Part shown: positions 5,081 to 9,364 of the stretch, piece after piece | How the letters are laid out: each line of letters starts with the position of its first letter | Numbering within the stretch: position 1 is the first letter of the stretch | Assembly (NCBI GenBank): GCA_035391225.1 | Contig: DAOPKN010000076.1 | Coordinates: 1-9,364 of the forward strand | Reading direction: 5' to 3' | Length of the DNA: 9,364 bases | From: DAOPKN01 sp035391225 | GTDB lineage: Bacteria; Thermotogota; Thermotogae; MWEM01 | Program-made: the position numbers and the translations under genes | The notes under the pieces: generated by a model | Databases searched by the model: none | What the model saw: only the letters and a program-made list of their open reading frames with translations | Told to the model about the DNA's origin: nothing

Positions 5081-5718
5081 GGTATTTTCACCTTCTTTTC
5101 CACCCATCCAACGATTTGGGACATGGAGAAAGTCAACGCAAAATAGATCAAGGCCACGCCCCCGTAAATCTCAAACGACTTGAACGTGCGAGATATCACG
5201 TATTGCCCTTGCCGGGTCAACTCTGCGATCCCGATGACCGAAACCAACGAACTTTCCTTCGCCAAGGCGATGAACTCGTTTCCAAGTGCGGGAAGCACGT
5301 TTCGGAAAGCTTGGGGAAGTATAACATGGAACATGGACTGCCACCCGGTCATGCCCAACGAACGGGCAGCTTCCATCTGTCCCTTGTCAATGGACTGGAT
5401 CCCCGCCCGCACGATTTCTGCAGTGTATGCCCCAGCATTGATCGTCAAGGCAACCACCGCAGCAGTAAACGGCTTCAGGTCAAGCCCTAACGAAGGAAGC
5501 CCGAAATAAATGATGTAGATTTGGACCAGCAAGGGAGTTCCACGGATGAATTCCACGTACACCGAACTGGGATAACGAAGGGCTTTCATGGCGGAAAGCC
5601 TCCCCATTCCGGCCAGTGTTCCAATGATGGTTCCAAAAAACCCCGATGCCAGTGTCAACCACAGGGTGATTAACGCTCCTTGCAACAGGAACGGAAACGA
5701 ACGAACAATCTCTGGCAT
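5077..5718 (-). CDS. Polar amino-acid ABC importer, permease, 213 aa
   Basis: Inner-membrane subunit of the HisM/GlnP family. It has about five membrane spans (near 12-38, 53-75, 84-106, 150-165 and 185-204). The coupling (EAA) loop reads EAARSLGMTGWQ (116-127) and continues to ILPQAFRNVLPALGN (133-147), the standard sequence for docking to the ATPase. FIRGTPLLVQ (57-66) is a family hallmark. The start ATG (5716-5718) follows GGGAGG with a 6-base gap; the open frame extends 25 codons upstream without support. It is the only permease gene, so the transporter probably uses a homodimer. It lies 116 bases after the binding-protein gene, across a hairpin, and overlaps the ATPase gene by 4 bases. 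Confidence 0.96.
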   Translation of the reverse strand: MPEIVRSFPFLLQGALITLWLTLASGFFGTIIGTLAGMGRLSAMKALRYPSSVYVEFIRGTPLLVQIYIIYFGLPSLGLDLKPFTAAVVALTINAGAYTAEIVRAGIQSIDKGQMEAARSLGMTGWQSMFHVILPQAFRNVLPALGNEFIALAKESSLVSVIGIAELTRQGQYVISRTFKSFEIYGGVALIYFALTFSMSQIVGWVEKKVKIP

Positions 5719-5769
5719 TTTTTCCTCCCTCTTTCTATTTTTGGAGTACGCGGAACAAGGAAAAAATCC

Positions 5770-5806
5770 AAAAAAAGGGCCAAAACCTTTCACTCTTGGC
5801 CCTTTT
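5770..5806 (-). terminator. Intergenic hairpin with U-run between binding-protein and permease genes
   Basis: On the minus strand AAAAGGGCCAA (5796-5806) pairs perfectly over 11 bp with TTGGCCCTTTT (5773-5783) around a 12-base loop, and the T-run continues to 5770. It starts 28 bases after the binding-protein stop. Placed inside the operon, it would act as a leaky terminator or a 3' stabiliser, giving more binding-protein mRNA than permease/ATPase mRNA, a usual ratio for such importers. Confidence 0.85.
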
Positions 5807-5834
5807 CGGAATTGGACTTAGTGCAAATCCTTTT

Positions 5835-6572
5835 TCAGAACCACTGTTCAATCATTTTATCGTAAGGGCTCGTATGGAGGTCTTCCAACACACCGTTCAC
5901 GAATTCCAGCAGTTCCTCGTTCCCCTTCTTGATCGCGATTCCGTAGCTTTCCGCGGAAAGCACGGGACTACCAATTTCCAGAGCAGAGTTGTACCCCAGG
6001 TAGGCATCTGCGGTGGAAGAATCCACCACAACGGCTTCTACCCGGCGCAGGTTCAATTCCAAGAAAGCCTCGGTGAAATGGGCAAAGCGCGTGATTTTCA
6101 GGCCTTCAGCTTCAGTAGCCATGATGTCTCCGGTGGTCCCTGTTTGGACAGCTACCTTTTTTCCATTCAGTTCTTCCAACGAATTGATCTTGGGACTTCC
6201 CTTCCTAACCACGATAACTTGGCCGGCATCGAAGTAGGGATCGGAAAAAAGCACTTCCTTGCGACGTTCCTCGGTGATGGTCATCCCGGCAATCACCATG
6301 TCAAACTTCCCCACTTGCAACGCGGGAATCAAACCATCGAACTGCACATCTTCCACTTTCAACTCTACTCCCAGCGCATCCGCGATTACCTTCGCCAGGT
6401 CAATGTCGAACCCAACGGCTTGGTTCTTCTCGTTCACGAACTCAAACGGAGGGAACGTGGCATTGGTTCCGATGATAAGCGTTCCCCTCTGTTTGATGGT
6501 GTCAAGAATCCCTGCGAACCCGGAAACCAGAAGAATAGAGATCAGAAAACTCACGAGCAAAAACTTTTTCAT
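5835..6572 (-). CDS. Polar amino-acid ABC importer, periplasmic binding protein (SBP family 3), 245 aa
   Basis: Captures the substrate outside the cytoplasmic membrane and delivers it to the permease. Residues 1-20 (MKKFLLVSFLISILLVSGFA) are a Sec signal with probable cleavage after A20. There is no lipobox Cys, so it is not a lipoprotein. Family-3 features: TNATFPPFEF (36-45), the signature GFDIDLAKVIADALG (54-68), AGMTITEERR (95-104) with an Arg expected to hold the amino-acid carboxylate, FSDPYF (109-114), VQTGTTGD (142-149) and a ligand Asp at D184. The start ATG (6570-6572) has GGAGG with a 7-base spacer. Arginine, lysine, glutamine or histidine are all possible ligands. It is the first gene of the importer operon, with its own promoter. 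Confidence 0.96.
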   Translation of the reverse strand: MKKFLLVSFLISILLVSGFAGILDTIKQRGTLIIGTNATFPPFEFVNEKNQAVGFDIDLAKVIADALGVELKVEDVQFDGLIPALQVGKFDMVIAGMTITEERRKEVLFSDPYFDAGQVIVVRKGSPKINSLEELNGKKVAVQTGTTGDIMATEAEGLKITRFAHFTEAFLELNLRRVEAVVVDSSTADAYLGYNSALEIGSPVLSAESYGIAIKKGNEELLEFVNGVLEDLHTSPYDKMIEQWF

Positions 6573-6615
6573 TCCAAAACCTCCTTCAATGGGTTTGAAA
6601 AACGCTGACATTTTC

Positions 6616-6644
6616 AGTTTACCAGATAGCCTACAGGGTGTCAA
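6616..6644 (-). promoter_or_regulatory. Promoter of the amino-acid importer operon, overlapping the stop of the phosphatase gene
   Basis: On the minus strand TTGACA (6639-6644), a 17-base spacer and TAAACT (6616-6621, a weaker -10 matching 4 of 6). The TGA inside the -35 box is the stop codon (6641-6643) of the upstream PAS-phosphatase gene. The leader before the binding-protein ATG is about 38 bases. Confidence 0.78.
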
Positions 6645-7729
6645 GGAACGGGGAAATCGAAGCGAAGAAGGGTGATATCGTCAGGGGGAAGACCCGAACG
6701 ATCTTGCTCCCTGGCACGTACGTACAACTCTTCCAAGCTTTGCTCCTCCCGGAACAGCGCGGAAAGCCCCTCGACACCAAGCCGCCCGGAACGGGTGGGA
6801 ATGTCGATAATTCCGTCGCTGTACACCAGGAGGCTTTGCCCTTCGCACAGCTCAAGGGTCATCGATTCGCCACTGTGCTCCCCGAGGTCCCAGCCGATGG
6901 GAAAATCGATGGGAACGGGAAGGGTTTCCACCCCAAGGGGGCCTTTCAGCAATGGAAGGGGATGTCCAAAGGAAACAAGTTCCAAAAAGGCTCCCTTTAC
7001 CTTCGCAAATATCCCCGTGAAATACCGTTCGGTATCCCCAAATAAACGGAAGCGCTCTTCCAAGACATACCCCAGTTCGCCAATGGAAAGGGGGGGTGTG
7101 AGAATATCTTTCAGAATGGCCACCAGGCTGGTGCTGATTAACGCGGAAGATAAACCATGACCGTTTACATCCAGCAACGCCATCCAGGAATCGTTCCAGA
7201 AAATCATGTCTCCACCAATTTGACTGGAGGGATGGAAAAAGGTATGGACATGGTGGGGCAAATCCGTGGGAATAAGGGCTTTTTGGATGTCCATCGCTTT
7301 GGCCATTTCATTTGCGGACGAGGATTTCTGAAAGAGTTCCATCCCTCCCACAACCACATCCCCCAAGTAAAGCGGGAAAGCGATCACATCAAGGGGAACA
7401 CGCGAAGTATGATCCTTGCGCAAAGCGTTCACACTGAACGGTAGAATCGCAAATTTCTCCTGCCGGATGCTTTGGTACAACGGACACAACTTGGTGGAGC
7501 ACAAGGGAACCCCGAACTGGTCCGTGTGCTGTAAAATATTCTCCCTGCAGCTTTTTCCAACCACCTCCGAAGCGGTGTACCCCGTGATTTGCGTGGCCCG
7601 GGAGTTCCAAAACAAGATATTCCGGTCCACATCAACGATATAGGCTCCCACGTCCAACCTTTCCAGGTAAGTGATCAGTTCGAATCCCGCGCGGATCTTC
7701 CCAAGAAAGGGAGGCCAAAGATTTTCCAT
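6641..7729 (-). CDS. PAS domain - SpoIIE/PP2C serine phosphatase (RsbU-like), 362 aa
   Basis: Probable sensor phosphatase that dephosphorylates an anti-sigma antagonist (STAS protein) in a partner-switching pathway; soluble, with no membrane span. Residues 20-135 form a PAS domain: YIVDVDRNILFWNSRATQITGY runs 30-51, and a cysteine-containing insert has C61, H68, C77 and C82. Residues 145-360 form the SpoIIE-type PP2C domain with metal-ligand motifs GGDMI (172-176), LLDVNGHGLSSAL (185-197), YSDGIID (303-309) and DDITLL (350-355), all intact, so it should be active. The start ATG (7727-7729) follows GGGGGGA with a 4-5-base gap. No kinase (RsbW-like), STAS or sigma-factor gene is next to it, so its partners are elsewhere. 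The importer promoter overlaps its stop codon. Confidence 0.93.
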   Translation of the reverse strand: MENLWPPFLGKIRAGFELITYLERLDVGAYIVDVDRNILFWNSRATQITGYTASEVVGKSCRENILQHTDQFGVPLCSTKLCPLYQSIRQEKFAILPFSVNALRKDHTSRVPLDVIAFPLYLGDVVVGGMELFQKSSSANEMAKAMDIQKALIPTDLPHHVHTFFHPSSQIGGDMIFWNDSWMALLDVNGHGLSSALISTSLVAILKDILTPPLSIGELGYVLEERFRLFGDTERYFTGIFAKVKGAFLELVSFGHPLPLLKGPLGVETLPVPIDFPIGWDLGEHSGESMTLELCEGQSLLVYSDGIIDIPTRSGRLGVEGLSALFREEQSLEELYVRAREQDRSGLPPDDITLLRFDFPVP

Positions 7730-7756
7730 GGTTTTCCCCCCAATTGATGATAAAAT

Positions 7757-7765
7757 AGTATAGCA
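7757..7765 (-). promoter_or_regulatory. Probable extended -10 promoter of the PAS-phosphatase gene
   Basis: On the minus strand TGC-TATACT forms an extended -10 (TATACT at 7757-7762, TGC at 7763-7765), starting about 28 bases before the ATG. The -35 position at 17 bases is only a T-run, so recognition would rest on the TG extension. The gap 7730-7804 between the divergent genes contains no coding frame. I could not find a convincing plus-strand promoter in it. Confidence 0.5.
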
Positions 7766-7804
7766 CTCCGGAGGCAGAAAAAAAAAAGGAGAAAGTGGGT
7801 TTCG

Positions 7805-8239
7805 TTGTCTACCAAGCCAAAAACCATACCATCACCCGAAATGCAAAAGTTCTTGTCTTCCCTTTTTCACCAGGGAGTCCCCATGGATGTTATCCTGGAA
7901 AAAGGAATCCAAAAATTCGGTCCCGAACGGGAACAAGAGTTTTTGCAAGAGCTCATGCGCCAAATTGATCGCGAGCGTGCTTTTTCCCCTTTCGAGCACT
8001 ATCGAAAAGACACCACTTCCTTTCCTCCCGTCGAAAGCATCACCGCCCTGTTCTTGTCCATTCTGGCCCTGGTGATCCAAAGCACGGTGATAAACTGGGT
8101 TTTCTTCCTCCCCATCCTTCTTCTTTCCGCGGAAGGACTCTCCCACAAGCAGTTTTTCTCACGGCTCCTTGGTACCCTTTCCCTTTTCCTATTTTTCCTG
8201 GTTGCCATCAATTGTGGATGGGAAATTCCGTATCTCTAA
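7805..8239 (+). CDS. Unrecognised small membrane protein, 144 aa
   Basis: I do not recognise the family. The first possible start is TTG at 7805. GGAG (7788-7791) is 13 bases away and GTGGG (7795-7799) is 5 bases away, so the ribosome site is imperfect; the next ATG (codon 13, base 7841) has none. Residues 1-77 are hydrophilic and mostly helical-looking: LSSLFHQGVPMDVILEKG (18-34), then an acidic-basic helix EREQEFLQELMRQIDRER (41-58). Residues 78-138 are hydrophobic with about three spans (79-92, 96-109, 121-137) and few charges, ending WEIPYL. This looks like a cytosolic helical head on a membrane anchor. It is divergent from the PAS-phosphatase and 44 bases upstream of the peptidase gene in the same direction. 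Coding is supported by the intact frame and by position, not by homology. Confidence 0.7.
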   Translation: MSTKPKTIPSPEMQKFLSSLFHQGVPMDVILEKGIQKFGPEREQEFLQELMRQIDRERAFSPFEHYRKDTTSFPPVESITALFLSILALVIQSTVINWVFFLPILLLSAEGLSHKQFFSRLLGTLSLFLFFLVAINCGWEIPYL

Positions 8240-8240
8240 T
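8212..8240 (+). promoter_or_regulatory. Weak candidate promoter for the S9 peptidase gene
   Basis: TTGTGG (8212-8217), a 17-base spacer and TCTAAT (8235-8240, 5 of 6). The -10 box overlaps the stop codon TAA (8237-8239) of the preceding gene. The -35 is poor. The peptidase could equally be co-transcribed with the small membrane protein gene. Confidence 0.3.
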
Positions 8241-8283
8241 TACGCATCTTTCGCGCAAAATCCCAAAAAATAAAGGAGGAACC

Positions 8284-9364
8284 ATGAAGAAAATCGCATG
8301 CAAGGACCTCGAACGTTTCTCGTTTCTCTCGCAGCTCAAATGGTCTCCGGACGGCGAAAGCATCGCATTTGTCCAGAGCAAGGCAAACCTGGAGGACAAC
8401 GAGTACGACTCGGATATTTTCGCGTGGAAATCCGGTCAGTCGGCTCCTTTTCGTCTCACGGCAATGAAACGGGCGCGTTCCTTTTGCTGGTTGGAAGATG
8501 GAAAAAGCATTCTTTTCCCCGAAGATCGGGACCCGAAAGACGCCGAGAAGAAAAAGAACGGCGAATTCTTTACCCGCTTTTTTCGCATCTCCATTGACGG
8601 AGGAGAAGCCACTCCCGCGTTCCAATTCCCCCAGCCCGTGACCCGCATCGAACATCTTGGTGGGGACATGTTCCTGGTCGGGGCGGTTTACTCCCCGCAA
8701 TTTGACGCGCTTATCGAGGCCACAGACGCGCAGAAACCCGAAGTGTTGAAAAAATGGAAGGACGAAAAGGACTACGAAGTCCTGGACGAAATCCCCTTTT
8801 GGTCCAACGGACAGGGGTTCACCAACAAGAAACGCATTCGCCTGTACCTGTTCGATGCTGCTTCCGGCAAAGCGGAAGCCCTTTCGGATCCACTGACAAA
8901 CGTGGATGAATTCGAGCTCTCCCCGTCCAAAAAGAGGGTGGCATTGGTTTCCATGCGCTTCGAAAACCGCCTTCAGATCTCTTCCGAACTTTCTTGGCTG
9001 GACCTTCCTTCGAAGGAGACCAAGTCCCTAACCCACCAAACCCCTTTTTTGCACGGTCACATCACCTGGGCGGACGAAAACCGGATCGTATTCAGTGGGA
9101 CGGACATGAAGACCAACGGGATCAACGAGGATCACCGCTTTTTTTGCTGTGACCTGGAAACGAACAAAACCGAATGCCTCACCCCGGATCAAACCTTTTC
9201 GATTGGCGTTTCCGTTGGCTCGGACTGCCGTTTTGGCCAACCCGGAAAAACGCTGCAAGCGGAGGGGGGAGAGGTATTCTTCCTGGAAACATGCGGGTAC
9301 AAGAGCCTTTTGAAGAAGCACAACAAACAGGGCCAGGTCGAAACCGTTGTGGAACCCGGAAGCA
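8284..9364 (+). CDS. S9-family peptidase (acylaminoacyl/dipeptidyl-peptidase type), N-terminal 360 codons, runs off window
   Basis: The frame opens with ATG at 8284, four bases after AGGAGGA (8274-8280), and has no stop to the end of the window. The visible part is the beta-propeller half of a prolyl-oligopeptidase-like enzyme. A propeller blade reads LKWSPDGESIAFVQS (18-32), and RARSFCWLEDGKSILFPEDRD (64-84) and FRISIDGGEA (100-109) follow. The strongly family-typical DEIPFWSNGQGFTNKKR lies at 168-184, followed by LYLFDAASGK. Further blade-like segments lie at about 205-225 and 260-275. The alpha/beta-hydrolase domain with the catalytic Ser-Asp-His should follow outside the window (family members have about 630-680 aa), so activity cannot be judged. 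There is no signal peptide, so it is cytosolic, probably breaking down peptides. Pairing with an amino-acid importer nearby fits peptide or amino-acid use, but they are separate units. Confidence 0.93.
   Translation, partial: MKKIACKDLERFSFLSQLKWSPDGESIAFVQSKANLEDNEYDSDIFAWKSGQSAPFRLTAMKRARSFCWLEDGKSILFPEDRDPKDAEKKKNGEFFTRFFRISIDGGEATPAFQFPQPVTRIEHLGGDMFLVGAVYSPQFDALIEATDAQKPEVLKKWKDEKDYEVLDEIPFWSNGQGFTNKKRIRLYLFDAASGKAEALSDPLTNVDEFELSPSKKRVALVSMRFENRLQISSELSWLDLPSKETKSLTHQTPFLHGHITWADENRIVFSGTDMKTNGINEDHRFFCCDLETNKTECLTPDQTFSIGVSVGSDCRFGQPGKTLQAEGGEVFFLETCGYKSLLKKHNKQGQVETVVEPGS

Noticed and set aside
5796..6608. Plus-strand open frame of 270 codons opposite the binding-protein gene
   Set aside because: The minus-strand gene has a signal peptide, family motifs and an SD. 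The plus frame has none and begins inside the terminator region.
7751..7761. Plus-strand -10-like boxes (TAAAAT, TAGTAT) as a promoter for the small membrane protein
   Set aside because: No acceptable -35 lies at 16-18 bases, and AT-rich chance matches are expected in this gap.
1..9364. CRISPR arrays, insertion sequences or other mobile elements
   Set aside because: No regularly spaced repeats, transposase motifs or terminal inverted repeats were found on either strand.

Overview
The window is a stretch of bacterial chromosome of roughly balanced base composition. It holds seven tRNA genes, nine protein genes (one running off the right edge) and unusually legible promoters. I see no phage, transposon, CRISPR or toxin module. 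The phylum cannot be fixed by eye. Transaldolase next to rho, an amino-acid binding protein with an ordinary Sec signal and no lipoprotein cysteine, and clostridial/thermotogal-type S9 peptidase motifs fit a thermotogal, synergistetal or similar deep-branching diderm better than a typical monoderm Firmicute. That is inference only.

Left part (1-2669). A minus-strand tRNA-Thr(UGU)/tRNA-Tyr(GUA) pair leaves the window at base 1. Facing away from it is a lone plus-strand tRNA-Gly(CCC). It converges on a small FmdB-type zinc-ribbon gene, and the two share one bidirectional terminator. The zinc-ribbon gene lies 40 bases behind tRNA-Leu(CAG) and is probably on the same transcript. Upstream of tRNA-Leu is rho, whose product has a disordered N-terminal extension of about 165 residues.

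Middle (2676-4294). A transaldolase gene precedes rho with a 6-base gap, and one promoter with a leader of about 110 bases serves both. Behind it lies an orphan gene for a subunit like MrpE of Na+/H+ antiporters. That gene sits after a tRNA operon, Arg(CCU)-Asp(GUC)-Asp(GUC), and an intrinsic terminator whose U-run touches its ribosome binding site.

Right part (4349-9364). A complete polar amino-acid ABC importer is encoded in the order binding protein, permease, ATPase, with a strong hairpin after the binding-protein gene. Upstream, in the same direction, is a PAS-SpoIIE protein phosphatase, probably part of a partner-switching system whose other members are not here. Divergent from it are a small unrecognised membrane protein gene and an S9-family (acylaminoacyl/dipeptidyl) peptidase that continues past the window.

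On the minus strand three promoters start at, or within a dozen bases of, the stop codon of the preceding gene. Every well-formed promoter has a perfect TTGACA box. The region appears packed so that separate transcription units abut, with terminator hairpins rather than long spacers setting expression ratios. Nothing here looks like a complete new system. The most interesting items are the tRNA-linked protein genes, the Rho extension, the cysteine-bearing PAS domain and the unrecognised membrane protein.
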